64,000 bases of DNA from Aliiroseovarius marinus (GTDB lineage: Bacteria > Pseudomonadota > Alphaproteobacteria > Rhodobacterales > Rhodobacteraceae), in contig NZ_ML178715.1 of NCBI RefSeq assembly GCF_004360145.1, positions 188,069-252,068 on the forward strand. The letters are read 5' to 3'. Within the stretch, counting starts at the first letter, position 1, and every line of letters starts with the position of its first letter. The notes below the pieces were generated by a model, which worked only from the letters and a program-made list of their open reading frames with translations, did not search any database and had not been told where the DNA came from. This document shows, piece after piece, positions 39,800 through 48,706 of this stretch. The translations under genes and the position numbers were made by a program.

Positions 39800-40632
39800 T
39801 TCAGGAACACCTTGCCTTTCATCGTGTCTGCAATCGGCGCGCCCATCAGGGACAGGATCGTGGGCGCAAGCTGAATTTGGCACAAAATATCGCTGTCATC
39901 GACCACGTCCGCATCCCCGAAATAGTAAAGCGCGACGTCTTGTTGCACGTCCTCGTGCCCGCCGTGATGGCCGCGATTGGTCTGGCCGTGATCTGCGGTC
40001 ACAATCACCTCGTATCCCTGATCCCGCCAGCGCTTGATAAACGGGGCCAGCTGTTCGTCCATCTTGAAGCAGGCATCGTCCATCTCGTGGCACTCGTGCC
40101 CGAACCGGTGGCCCATGCTGTCCAACGTGCAGGTGTGCAAGATACCATAGTCGATCCCCTTGCGCTCGCACAGCATGGTCAGCGTGCCGAACAGGTCGAC
40201 ATCGGCGGGGGTGCATTGGTTGATCATCCCATAGCCGGTCATCGTGTGGAAACGCCCGTGGTTGATCGAGGTGCTCTCGGGCTCGTCATATTCCACGTCG
40301 CGCACCACATCGAAGGGCGCGCGATTGAAGAACTCGGACCAGAAGGAATGCGTCACCGCGCCGGTTACGCCGCCAGCCTTGCGGACTTGGCTGAAAATGT
40401 CGTCATGCGACAGGCGGAAGACATCGTGATTGCCAGTGCAGCCGTGTTCTTGCGGGGTCACGCCCGTATGGATCGACGCATAGCAGCTGGCCGAGGTCGA
40501 CGGCAACACAGCCCGCATTTTCAGCAGCTTCGCATCGCCAGATTGCACCCAACCTTCCAGATTACCAAACAACCGCCGCCAGTTGCGATGCGGCACACCG
40601 TCGATGATAAGAAGCAGGAGTTTTCTGTCCAT
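39796..40632 (-). CDS. alkaline-phosphatase-superfamily hydrolase (type I phosphodiesterase/nucleotide pyrophosphatase-like)
   Basis: A 278-residue cytoplasmic enzyme without a signal peptide. Metal-ligand segments typical of the superfamily are LLLIIDGVPHRNW, LDSMGHRFGHECHEMD and TADHGQTNRGHHGGHED; the expected Ser/Thr nucleophile lies in LPSTSASCYASIHTG. The family includes nucleotide pyrophosphatases, phosphonoacetate hydrolase and phosphoglycerate mutases. It is coupled to the FAH gene downstream and follows an ABC importer from which it is separated by a terminator-like stem. A phosphoester or phosphonate substrate is likely but unidentified. Confidence 0.83.
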   Translation of the reverse strand: MDRKLLLLIIDGVPHRNWRRLFGNLEGWVQSGDAKLLKMRAVLPSTSASCYASIHTGVTPQEHGCTGNHDVFRLSHDDIFSQVRKAGGVTGAVTHSFWSEFFNRAPFDVVRDVEYDEPESTSINHGRFHTMTGYGMINQCTPADVDLFGTLTMLCERKGIDYGILHTCTLDSMGHRFGHECHEMDDACFKMDEQLAPFIKRWRDQGYEVIVTADHGQTNRGHHGGHEDVQQDVALYYFGDADVVDDSDILCQIQLAPTILSLMGAPIADTMKGKVFLK

Positions 40633-40735
40633 GTCAGCGCCCTTCCGATTTGCGCGTTGATTTGCCCAAGACTAGGCGGGGGACGTCACGGATTTATGCA
40701 ACGGACGCGTCAGAAAAGGGTCGGTTTTGACCCGG

Positions 40736-40771
40736 CAAAAGAAAACCGGGGGCGTCGTGTGACACCCCCGG
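40736..40771 (-). terminator. stem-loop terminator between the ABC ATPase and hydrolase genes
   Basis: CCGGGGG (40746-40752) and CCCCCGG (40765-40771) form the stem. On the minus strand TTTTCTTTT follows, and the plus strand also has TTTTTTT. It probably attenuates or ends the ABC transporter transcript. Confidence 0.82.
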
Positions 40772-40789
40772 CCTGTTTTTTTCGATGGC

Positions 40790-42427
40790 TTAGTTGCCGG
40801 CGCTTTCCATCTTGCGGTTCTGGACAACCTCTTCCAGCCAACCCAGTCGCATCTCGGGGACCGAGCTAAGCAGCAGGTCGGTATAGTCGTCGAACGGAGG
40901 CGCCAGCACCTCGGTCTTCGGACCATAGCGCACGACGCGGCCCTGATACATCACGGCGATGCTGTCTGCGATGGCCTTCACCGTCGCAAGATCGTGGGTG
41001 ATGAACAGATAGGCCACGTTCTCGACCTTCTGCAGGTTTTCCAACAGCTTCAGGATGCCATCTGCCACCAGCGGGTCCAGCGCCGAGGTCACCTCGTCAC
41101 AGATGATGACCTTGGGCTTGGCGGCCAGCGCGCGCGCGATACAGACACGCTGTTTCTGACCACCTGACAGTTCCGCCGGGTAGCGGTCGATGAATTCGAC
41201 CCCCAGTTCGATCTCGTCCAGAAGTTCGATGATCCGCGCGCGCTTTTCCTTGCCCTTCATGCCGAAATAGAATTCCAGCGGACGACCGATGATCGTGCCC
41301 ACGGTCTGGCGCGGGTTCATGGCGACATCCGCCATTTGATAGATCATCTGCAACTCGCGCAGATCCTCGCGCGAGCGGCCCTCAAGATCCGGCGACAGGT
41401 CACGCCCGTCGAAATGGATCTTGCCTTCGCGTGGCGGCAACAAGCCGGTAATCACGCGGGCCGTGGTCGACTTACCCGACCCGGATTCGCCCACAACGGC
41501 CAGGGTTTGGCCCGGGTGAAGCTCCATCGTGACATTGTGCAACACGTCGAAGTTGGTGCCCTTGTAGCGGGCGGTGACGTTTTCCACGGTCAGGACGGGG
41601 TTGTCCGTCGGCGGTTTGCCTTCGTGCTGGGTGGACCGGACCGATACCAGGTCGCGGGTATATTCCTCAACGGGATTGTTGATGATCTGATCCGTGGTGC
41701 CATGCTCGACCATGTCGCCCATACGCAGCACCATGATCTCGTCCGAGACCTGAGCCACCACCGCAAGGTCGTGCGTGATATAAAGCGCCGCAACGCCAGT
41801 ATCCCGAATGGCATCCTTGATCGCCATCAGAACGTCGATCTGCGTGGTCACATCCAGCGCCGTGGTGGGTTCGTCGAACACCACCAAATCGGGCTCGGGG
41901 CACAGGGCCAAAGCCGTCATACAGCGTTGCAACTGACCACCCGACACCTGGTGCGGATAGCGATTGCCGATATTTTCAGGATCAGGCAGACCCAGCTTGG
42001 TAAACAGCTCTACCGCGCGCGCTTCAGCCTCTTTCTTCGAGAACTTGCCTTGGTGCAGCGAAGCTTCGATCACCTGCTCCATGATCTTCTTGGCAGGGTT
42101 AAAGCTGGCCGCAGCCGACTGGCTGACATAGGTCACCTCGGTTCCGCGCAGCTTGCGCAGGTCGCGTAGGTTGGTGCCAAGGATCTCGCGACCATTGACC
42201 CAGACCTTGCCGCCGGTGATCTCGACCCCACCCCGGCCATAGGCCATCGAGGCCAGACCGATGGTGGATTTACCAGCGCCCGATTCACCGATCAGACCCA
42301 GCACCTTGCCCTTTTCCAGCTCGAAGGACACGCCGTGAACAATATCAATGTTGCGGGGCTTTTCGCCGGGCGGATAGATCCGCGCGCCGATTTTCAGGTT
42401 TTCGACCTTCAGAAGTTTCTCGCTCAT
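40790..42427 (-). CDS. dipeptide/oligopeptide-type ABC transporter, fused double ATP-binding protein
   Basis: The 545-residue protein joins two ATPase domains, equivalent to DppD and DppF. Walker A motifs are GESGAGKST (47-55) and GESGSGKST (313-321), and both signature and Walker B motifs are present (VSGGQLQRC 161-169 with LVVFDEPTTALD; LSGGQKQRVC with VIICDEVTSALD). It energises the importer with the two permeases upstream. Its start overlaps the permease stop by ATGA. Confidence 0.93.
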   Translation of the reverse strand: MSEKLLKVENLKIGARIYPPGEKPRNIDIVHGVSFELEKGKVLGLIGESGAGKSTIGLASMAYGRGGVEITGGKVWVNGREILGTNLRDLRKLRGTEVTYVSQSAAASFNPAKKIMEQVIEASLHQGKFSKKEAEARAVELFTKLGLPDPENIGNRYPHQVSGGQLQRCMTALALCPEPDLVVFDEPTTALDVTTQIDVLMAIKDAIRDTGVAALYITHDLAVVAQVSDEIMVLRMGDMVEHGTTDQIINNPVEEYTRDLVSVRSTQHEGKPPTDNPVLTVENVTARYKGTNFDVLHNVTMELHPGQTLAVVGESGSGKSTTARVITGLLPPREGKIHFDGRDLSPDLEGRSREDLRELQMIYQMADVAMNPRQTVGTIIGRPLEFYFGMKGKEKRARIIELLDEIELGVEFIDRYPAELSGGQKQRVCIARALAAKPKVIICDEVTSALDPLVADGILKLLENLQKVENVAYLFITHDLATVKAIADSIAVMYQGRVVRYGPKTEVLAPPFDDYTDLLLSSVPEMRLGWLEEVVQNRKMESAGN

Positions 42428-43239
42428 CCGCGGCCTCCTTTCAGGCTGGTGGTGCGGTTCAGCACCCAGTCGGCAACAAGGTTCACGGAAATCGCCAGCG
42501 TCGCAATGGCCACGGCGGGCACAAGGGCTGCCGGGATGCCATAGACGATGCCGTCTTTGTTTTCCTTCACGATGCCGCCCCAGTCAGCGTTCGGCGGTTG
42601 CACGCCAAGGCCAAGGAACGAAAGCGTCGACACGAACAGCACTGCAAAGATGAAGCGCAGGCCCATTTCGGCCACCAGAGGCGACAGCGCGTTGGGCAGG
42701 ATCTCGCGGAAGATAACCCAGCGGCGGCCTTCGCCGCGCAGTTTGGCGGCTTCCACATAATCCATGACGTTGATGTCCACGGCGACCGCGCGGGCAAGAC
42801 GATAGACACGCGTCGAATCCAGAAGACCCATCACAAGGATCAGGATAAGCAGCGTCACGGGCATGACCGACAGAACAACCAGTGCGAAGATCAGGGTCGG
42901 GATCGACATGATCAGGTCGACGAAGCGGCTCATCACCTGATCGACCCAGCCGCCGACAACGGCTGCCGTGAAGCCAAGGATCGAGCCCAGCGTGAAGCTG
43001 AGGATCGTGGCCGCGGTGGCGATGAAGATCGTCGTCCGCCCGCCATAGATCATACGGGTCAGCAGATCACGGCCGATATTGTCGGTGCCCAGCCAGTGCT
43101 CGGACGAGGACGGCTCCCAGACGTCACCAACGATCTCGGTCATCGAATAGGGCGCAATCAATGGGGCGAAGACTGCCACAAAGAAATACAGCCCGGTGAA
43201 AAACAGGCCGATCAAGGCCGCGGGGGGTATTCTCATCAT
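42424..43239 (-). CDS. ABC transporter permease, DppC-like
   Basis: A 271-residue inner-membrane protein with about six transmembrane segments. HWLGTDNIGRDLLTRMIYGGR near residues 67-87 is the DppC/OppC signature, and the permease loop EAAKLRGEGRRWVIFREILPN contacts the ATPase. It overlaps both neighbours by ATGA. Confidence 0.93.
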   Translation of the reverse strand: MMRIPPAALIGLFFTGLYFFVAVFAPLIAPYSMTEIVGDVWEPSSSEHWLGTDNIGRDLLTRMIYGGRTTIFIATAATILSFTLGSILGFTAAVVGGWVDQVMSRFVDLIMSIPTLIFALVVLSVMPVTLLILILVMGLLDSTRVYRLARAVAVDINVMDYVEAAKLRGEGRRWVIFREILPNALSPLVAEMGLRFIFAVLFVSTLSFLGLGVQPPNADWGGIVKENKDGIVYGIPAALVPAVAIATLAISVNLVADWVLNRTTSLKGGRG

Positions 43240-44192
43240 TTCGGATGCCTCAGCCTTGGGTTCGCCAGGATCGACACGATGTCAGCCACCATGTTCAATC
43301 CGATATAGACCGCCGCAAAGATCAGACCGCAGGCCTGCACAACGGGCACGTCACGTTTGGCCACGTGGTCAACCAGATACTGGCCCATGCCGGGATAGAC
43401 GAAGACCACCTCGACAACCACAACGCCCACGACAAGGTACGCAAGGTTCAGCATGACCACGTTCACGACCGGCGCAATGGCGTTCGGGAAAGCGTGGCGG
43501 GCGATGACCTGAAAACTTGTCAGACCCTTCAGCTCAGCCGTCTCGATATAGGCCGACTGCATCACGTTCAGAATGGCGGCGCGCGTCATGCGCATCATGT
43601 GCGCCAGCACGACCATGGTCAGAACGGTCACGGGCAGTGCAATCGCGCTAAGCTTTTCGCCCAGAGACATGCTGTCATAGATCGTGGACACGGTCGGTGC
43701 CCAGCCCAGTTTCACGCCGACATAGTACATCAGCACGTAACCGATCAGGAATTCCGGAACCGAGATCGATGCCAGCGTCACTGCCGAAATCAGCTTGTCC
43801 GGCCACCGCTCGCGATAGCGCACGGCAAGCAGGCCAAGGAAAATGGCCAGCGGCACGGCAACAACTGCGGCCCAGAACGCCAGGAACAGCGTGTTTTTCA
43901 GACGCCCGCCAAGGCTGTCGACAATGTCACGCCCGTTGGTCAGGGCTGTGCCAAGGTCGCCCTGCAATGCACCAAACAGCCAGTTGAAATAGCGTGTGGT
44001 GGCAGGTTGATCCATACCCAGCTCTTTACGCAGGTTGGCAAGGCTTTCGGGGGTGGCGGATTGTCCAAGGATGTTTTGTGCGACATCACCCGGAAGGATG
44101 GTGGTGCCCGCAAAGATCAGCACCGACGCCGCAAGAAGAAGGAGGGTGCTCAGCGCAAGACGCTGAGCCACCAGTTTAAGGATGGGATGCAT
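43236..44192 (-). CDS. ABC transporter permease, DppB-like
   Basis: The 318-residue inner-membrane protein starts LKLVAQRLALSTLLLLAASVLIF, has the typical large periplasmic loop after the first helix (LPGDVAQNILGQSATPE) and the ATPase-coupling motif YIETAELKGLTSFQVIARHAFPN. It pairs with the DppC-like permease immediately downstream. Confidence 0.93.
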   Translation of the reverse strand: MHPILKLVAQRLALSTLLLLAASVLIFAGTTILPGDVAQNILGQSATPESLANLRKELGMDQPATTRYFNWLFGALQGDLGTALTNGRDIVDSLGGRLKNTLFLAFWAAVVAVPLAIFLGLLAVRYRERWPDKLISAVTLASISVPEFLIGYVLMYYVGVKLGWAPTVSTIYDSMSLGEKLSAIALPVTVLTMVVLAHMMRMTRAAILNVMQSAYIETAELKGLTSFQVIARHAFPNAIAPVVNVVMLNLAYLVVGVVVVEVVFVYPGMGQYLVDHVAKRDVPVVQACGLIFAAVYIGLNMVADIVSILANPRLRHPK

Positions 44193-44201
44193 GAGCTGGC
44201 C

Positions 44202-45788
44202 TTATTTCAACCAGCAACGCGAGCCTGCCAGACCGGCCATCAGTTCAGCGTTCGGATCTGGCATATAGCCACCGATGTCATTGCTGACACCGTCGATGAA
44301 GTCGTTGAACATCGGAGCAATCAGGCCGCCTTCTTCGTGTAGGATGCGGGCCATTTTGCCGTACATCTCTTTGCGCTTGGCTGCATCCAGTTCGGCCTTG
44401 GCGGATTGCAGAAGGCTGTCGAACTCGGCGTTGTTGAAACGGGTGTCGTTCCAGTCAGCGGTCGACAGATACGCGGTCGAGTACATCTGGTCCTGAACCG
44501 GACGACCCGTCCAGTAGGACGCACAGAAGGGCTGTTTGTTCCAGACTTCCGACCAGTAGCCGTCATTCGGCTCGCGCTTGATTTCCAGCGGGATGCCAGC
44601 GGCCGCAGCGCTTTGCTGGAACAGCTGGGCTGCATCAACAGCACCCGGGAAGGCGGTTTCTGCAACGCGCAGAATGATCGGCGTGCCATCATGGCCCGAG
44701 TTCTTATAGTGCTCGGCCGCTTTGACCGGATCGTACTCGCGCTGCTCAAGGCTGTCATCAAACAGCGGGTAAGCTGCGTTGATCGGAATGTCGTTGCCAA
44801 CACCACCATAGCCGCGCAGGATCTTGTCCACCATTTCCTGGCGGTTGATTGCGTATTTCAGCGCGAGGCGCAGCTCTTTGTTGTCAAAGGGCGGCGTGTC
44901 GGTGTGCATGATGAACACATAGTGGCCACGGCCCGAAACGTTTTGCACGGTGATGTTGGGCGCACGATCCAGCAGTCCAGCGATCTTCGGATCAACCGAG
45001 TTCACCATGTGTACCTGACCCGACTGCAAAGCAGACATACGGGCAGTGTTGTCATTGATCACCAGAATCTCGACCGAATCCGCATGACCTACGCTGTCAT
45101 CCCAGTAGTTGGCGAACTTGGTGAAAGTGTGACGAACACCGGGCTCATTGCTCTCGATCTGATAGGGGCCTGTGCCGATCCCGGCGGTGGGATCATCCAT
45201 GCCACCATTGGGCTGGATCGCCAGGTGATAGTCAGCCATCAGATAGGGAAGGTCAGCATTCGGTGTATCAAGGTTCAGCGTCAGCGTGTTGCCACTGACC
45301 GACATGCTTTCGATGCCTTTCACGATCCCCAAAGCACCCGATTTGGATTCTTCGTTCGAATGACGCTCGATCGTTTTCATCGCGTCTTCAGCAGTCAGGG
45401 ATTTACCATTGTGGAATTCGACACCCTGACGAATGTTAAAATGCCAAGTTTTCGCATCAGCCGAGCTGTCGATGCTTTCGGCAAGGCGCATGTCGATCTC
45501 GCCAGTCGGCGAAACGTTCACAAGGGTATCACCCCAGTTGCCCAATGCCGCACGAGGAGTCTGCGATGCAACCAGACCCGGATCCAGCGAATCCGTACCA
45601 GCACCGCCGTTCATCCCCAGCTTGATGGTGCCGCCTTTGTTGGGGCCGGCTGCCATGGCCGCGGTCGACAGCATCGTGCTGGCCGCAGCGGTCGACACGC
45701 CCAGTGCGCTTGCGCGACCCATAAAGTCACGACGCGACAGCTTGTTTTCCGCTACGCGCTTGGACAGAAATTCTAGTTCTTTCGACAT
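44202..45788 (-). CDS. ABC transporter substrate-binding protein, family 5 (Tat-exported)
   Basis: The 528-residue periplasmic binding protein begins with a twin-arginine signal (LSRRDFMGRASALG at 17-30, then a hydrophobic stretch ending TAAMAA). The mature part has the SBP family 5 pattern: KTWHFNIRQGVEFHNGKSLTAEDAMKT, GTGPYQIESNEPGVRHTF and RLALKYAINRQEMVDKIL. Family members bind peptides, opines, glycosides or other compounds, and the ligand cannot be stated. It is first in the operon, 9 nt before the permease gene. Confidence 0.92.
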   Translation of the reverse strand: MSKELEFLSKRVAENKLSRRDFMGRASALGVSTAAASTMLSTAAMAAGPNKGGTIKLGMNGGAGTDSLDPGLVASQTPRAALGNWGDTLVNVSPTGEIDMRLAESIDSSADAKTWHFNIRQGVEFHNGKSLTAEDAMKTIERHSNEESKSGALGIVKGIESMSVSGNTLTLNLDTPNADLPYLMADYHLAIQPNGGMDDPTAGIGTGPYQIESNEPGVRHTFTKFANYWDDSVGHADSVEILVINDNTARMSALQSGQVHMVNSVDPKIAGLLDRAPNITVQNVSGRGHYVFIMHTDTPPFDNKELRLALKYAINRQEMVDKILRGYGGVGNDIPINAAYPLFDDSLEQREYDPVKAAEHYKNSGHDGTPIILRVAETAFPGAVDAAQLFQQSAAAAGIPLEIKREPNDGYWSEVWNKQPFCASYWTGRPVQDQMYSTAYLSTADWNDTRFNNAEFDSLLQSAKAELDAAKRKEMYGKMARILHEEGGLIAPMFNDFIDGVSNDIGGYMPDPNAELMAGLAGSRCWLK

Positions 45789-45977
45789 TTATTGCTCCCT
45801 GAGTTTCGGCGCTACCTGTTGGTGCACCGCGTTTTATTGGTTCCGGTAACAGAGTTGCCTAGTTGCCGCCTTTCTGCAAGGGCGGTTCCCGACTCTCGAA
45901 ACCATGTTTACGACATTGGATGACGTAAAACGGCAAGTTTTATAGCAGAAACGACCGCTGCGATCGTTCCATTTTCA
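45789..45977. other. leader/promoter region of the ABC importer operon
   Basis: The 189-nt stretch upstream of the binding-protein gene shows a small stem CCGCC-N10-GGCGG near 45867-45886 and A/T-rich sequence around 45905-45945, where a minus-strand promoter could lie. I see no coding sequence and no clear operator. Confidence 0.4.
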
Positions 45978-46008
45978 ACAAAAAGGGCCGGATAAAATCC
46001 AGCCCTTT
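45978..46008 (-). terminator. intrinsic terminator after the TRAP permease gene
   Basis: AAAGGGC and GCCCTTT form the outer stem, with GGAT/ATCC continuing it (45982-46008). On the minus strand TTTTTG follows. It ends the dctPQM transcript. Confidence 0.85.
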
Positions 46009-46040
46009 CAAGTATTTATATATTTGTCCGCGTTTGCAGA

Positions 46041-48695
46041 TCAGAAATTCAACGAGATGTCGCGGTGATAAGCCGTACAAGAAGCCATCTCGAGCGCCTG
46101 ATCTCGCGTAAAGCGAGCCTGCTGGCGGATCCCCAGAGTGTCCCTGATTCCGTCCAGATAGGTATTCAGCCCGCTACGCAGCTTGGCGTCAGCCTCGGCG
46201 CGCCATGCCAGCTGTGCCTCATAGGCGGCGACGGCATCGTCATAGGCCTCAAGCGCTTTTTCGCGATCCGGGGTCTTGGACTTCAACGCTTTGCGCGCCT
46301 TGCCAAGGGCCTTCTTCACGTCATCCGCACCTTCGACCTTGCCGAACACTTTGGACAGCTCATTCACAAGTTCCTGCGCTTCGTCTTCCGGCGTCGACAT
46401 GATCGTTGCCTTCATATTCCGCAGATCCTGCTCCAACGCAGCGAATGCGTCGTTGGCGTCCAGCACGGCCAGAACCGAAAGCGGGGCTTCCCACGCCTCG
46501 TCCGCCGCACGACGATACTTGGTCCGTGCGCCGTTTTCGGCCTTGGTCAGGGTCAGGAACTCTTTGTTCACCCCTGCCCAGCTCTCAGGGATCTCGGTCT
46601 CAAGATGCGCGATCTCGGCTTTCAAAGCAGTCGCCTTGGTCTCAAGCTTGGCGCGCTCAGCCGCCTGACTTTCGTCACGCATCCGGCTGGCGGTTTTCTC
46701 GATCTCGTCCACTTCGCGCTGGATGTTGCGGATCTGCTTTTCGATCCCGCGTACCAGCCGCAACTGCGGACGATATTCGCCCGAGGCCGCCTGCACGTTG
46801 TCAGCCGCCACGAAGGCCCCTTCCAACTGCGCAATCGCGTCGTCAGCCGCATCCAGACCATCGGTCAGATCACCGGCCAGATCCTTCGGCAGCACAGCCA
46901 GATCCAGACCGCGCGCAGCCGCAATTGCATCACGCGTGGCCGAGCTTTCGGCAAGTCGTTGACCCACGTAATCCTCGACACACAGCTGCAGTTTCGGGTT
47001 ACGCGGCGGCGGGCTGCTTTCCGACAGGAAGCTGACGCGGTTCGGCAGATAGTTCACCAGCGGCGGGTACAGACCCACGATCACCAGCGCTGCAATCTGC
47101 AGCGAGATAAAGGCAATCACGCCCTTGTACATCTGCACCGTCTTCACGATCGCAGGGGCCACACCGCGCAGATAGAACAGCGCGAACCCGAACGGCGGCG
47201 TCAAGAAGCTGGTCTGAATGTTCAGACCAATCATCACACCCAGCCACACGGCGGTGATGTTTGCCTCGGGATCGGCCAGCAGGATCGGGGCCACGATGGG
47301 CACCACGACCACGGCGATCTCGATGAAGTCCAGGAAGAAGCCCAGAATGAAGATCACCAGCATGACGATGAAGAACTGCGTCCAGAACCCGCCCGGCAGA
47401 CCCTGAAGGAACTCTTTCACCAGATCCTCGCCCCCGAATGCACGGAAGGCGGCGGTCAGCATGGCGGCACCCAGCAGGATGATGAACACAAGCGAGGTCG
47501 TCTTGGCCGTTTCCAGCATGACGCCTGCCAGCGTGTTTTCGATCTTCAGAACGCGCCAGCACGACCAGATCAAAGCGGTCAACAGCATAATCGACCCGAT
47601 GGCGCCAAGGATGATGCCGAACTGGTCCGTGCTATCCTCGATCGCTTTCACGTTCATGTCGAAGTTGATCAGGGCAAAGGCAATTACGGCCAGCGATGCA
47701 ATCGCCAGAAGCGCCGGATAGTAGAGCGTTTTGTTGGCTTCCGGCAGGCGATACCCCGCCATGATCATCGCACCCGCGGCACCGATGGCACCGGCTTGGT
47801 TCACGGTGGCAACACCCGCAATGATCGAGCCCAGCACAAGGAAGATCAGGGCTAGCGGCGGCACCAGAGTGATCAGCACGTTCTTCAGGAAGGCTTTGTC
47901 ATACTTGCCTTCGTAAGGCACCGCCGGCGCCTGCTTTGGCTTCAGGATCGCGTAGACAAGAATGTACAGCATGTACAAACCCACCAGCAGCAGACCCGGA
48001 ATGAACGCACCCAAAAACATCTCGCCCGCCGAGGTCGATCCCACATCGAAGACCGACGGCATCGACAGCTCGCCCGTGGCTTCCTTGTGCAGCGCCTTAC
48101 GCGCGGTCGAGGCTTGGTCCGTGGCCGAGGCCAACTGGTCGGCCAGAATAATCAGCACGATCGAAGGCGGAATGATCTGCCCCAGCGTGCCCGAAGCCGC
48201 GATGGTCCCGGTCGCCAGCGACGGCGAATAGTTGTTGCGCAGCATTGCAGGCAGCGAGATCAGGCCCATTGCCACGACGGTTGCACCGACGATCCCGGTG
48301 GTGGCCGCCAGCAGCGCACCCACGAAGACAACCGAAATGCCCAGACCGCCCGGCACCGGGCCGAACAGCTGCGCCATCGTGACCAACAGGTCCTCGGCAA
48401 TCTTTGACCGTTGCAGCATGATGCCCATGAAGATGAAGAGCGGGATGGCGATCAGGGTATCCCTCTCGACCTCCCAATAGACGCCCCTTAAGTTCGTGAC
48501 CCCAGCGGACAGCCATTGGTTTGGCCCGCCCGAGTGGAAATAGGCATCTGTCGAGCCTGCAAAAATGTAACCGGCACCAGCCGCAAGGCCGATGGTGATG
48601 ATGGCCGCGCCGGGAAGCGCAAAGGCCACGGGATAGCCGGACCCAAGGGCTGCGGCCATGATCAGGATAAGAAGGGCTAGGAAGTAGAATTCCAT
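46041..48695 (-). CDS. TRAP transporter large permease (DctM) with a ~330-residue C-terminal coiled-coil extension
   Basis: Residues 1 to about 545 are a DctM-type permease with many hydrophobic segments (PLFIFMGIMLQRSKIAEDLL; TTGIVGATVVAMGLISLPAML; SGTLGQIIPPSIVLIILADQ). A further 330 residues follow the last membrane helix: PPPRNPKLQLCVEDYVGQRL, then long charged, heptad-like helices (EKQIRNIQREVDEIEKTAS; ERAKLETKATALKAEIAHLE) to the end at 884. Ordinary DctM proteins are 425-450 residues, and insertions between helices also enlarge this one. I recognise no named domain in the extension. The gene follows dctQ by 11 nt and ends in a terminator. Confidence 0.9.
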   Translation of the reverse strand: MEFYFLALLILIMAAALGSGYPVAFALPGAAIITIGLAAGAGYIFAGSTDAYFHSGGPNQWLSAGVTNLRGVYWEVERDTLIAIPLFIFMGIMLQRSKIAEDLLVTMAQLFGPVPGGLGISVVFVGALLAATTGIVGATVVAMGLISLPAMLRNNYSPSLATGTIAASGTLGQIIPPSIVLIILADQLASATDQASTARKALHKEATGELSMPSVFDVGSTSAGEMFLGAFIPGLLLVGLYMLYILVYAILKPKQAPAVPYEGKYDKAFLKNVLITLVPPLALIFLVLGSIIAGVATVNQAGAIGAAGAMIMAGYRLPEANKTLYYPALLAIASLAVIAFALINFDMNVKAIEDSTDQFGIILGAIGSIMLLTALIWSCWRVLKIENTLAGVMLETAKTTSLVFIILLGAAMLTAAFRAFGGEDLVKEFLQGLPGGFWTQFFIVMLVIFILGFFLDFIEIAVVVVPIVAPILLADPEANITAVWLGVMIGLNIQTSFLTPPFGFALFYLRGVAPAIVKTVQMYKGVIAFISLQIAALVIVGLYPPLVNYLPNRVSFLSESSPPPRNPKLQLCVEDYVGQRLAESSATRDAIAAARGLDLAVLPKDLAGDLTDGLDAADDAIAQLEGAFVAADNVQAASGEYRPQLRLVRGIEKQIRNIQREVDEIEKTASRMRDESQAAERAKLETKATALKAEIAHLETEIPESWAGVNKEFLTLTKAENGARTKYRRAADEAWEAPLSVLAVLDANDAFAALEQDLRNMKATIMSTPEDEAQELVNELSKVFGKVEGADDVKKALGKARKALKSKTPDREKALEAYDDAVAAYEAQLAWRAEADAKLRSGLNTYLDGIRDTLGIRQQARFTRDQALEMASCTAYHRDISLNF

Positions 48696-48706
48696 CTGTC
48701 GTGTCC

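Noticed and set aside
46065-47855. 596-codon plus-strand open frame
   Set aside because: It is antisense to dctM; the residue mix is Arg/His/Gln-rich, as expected for a shadow frame.
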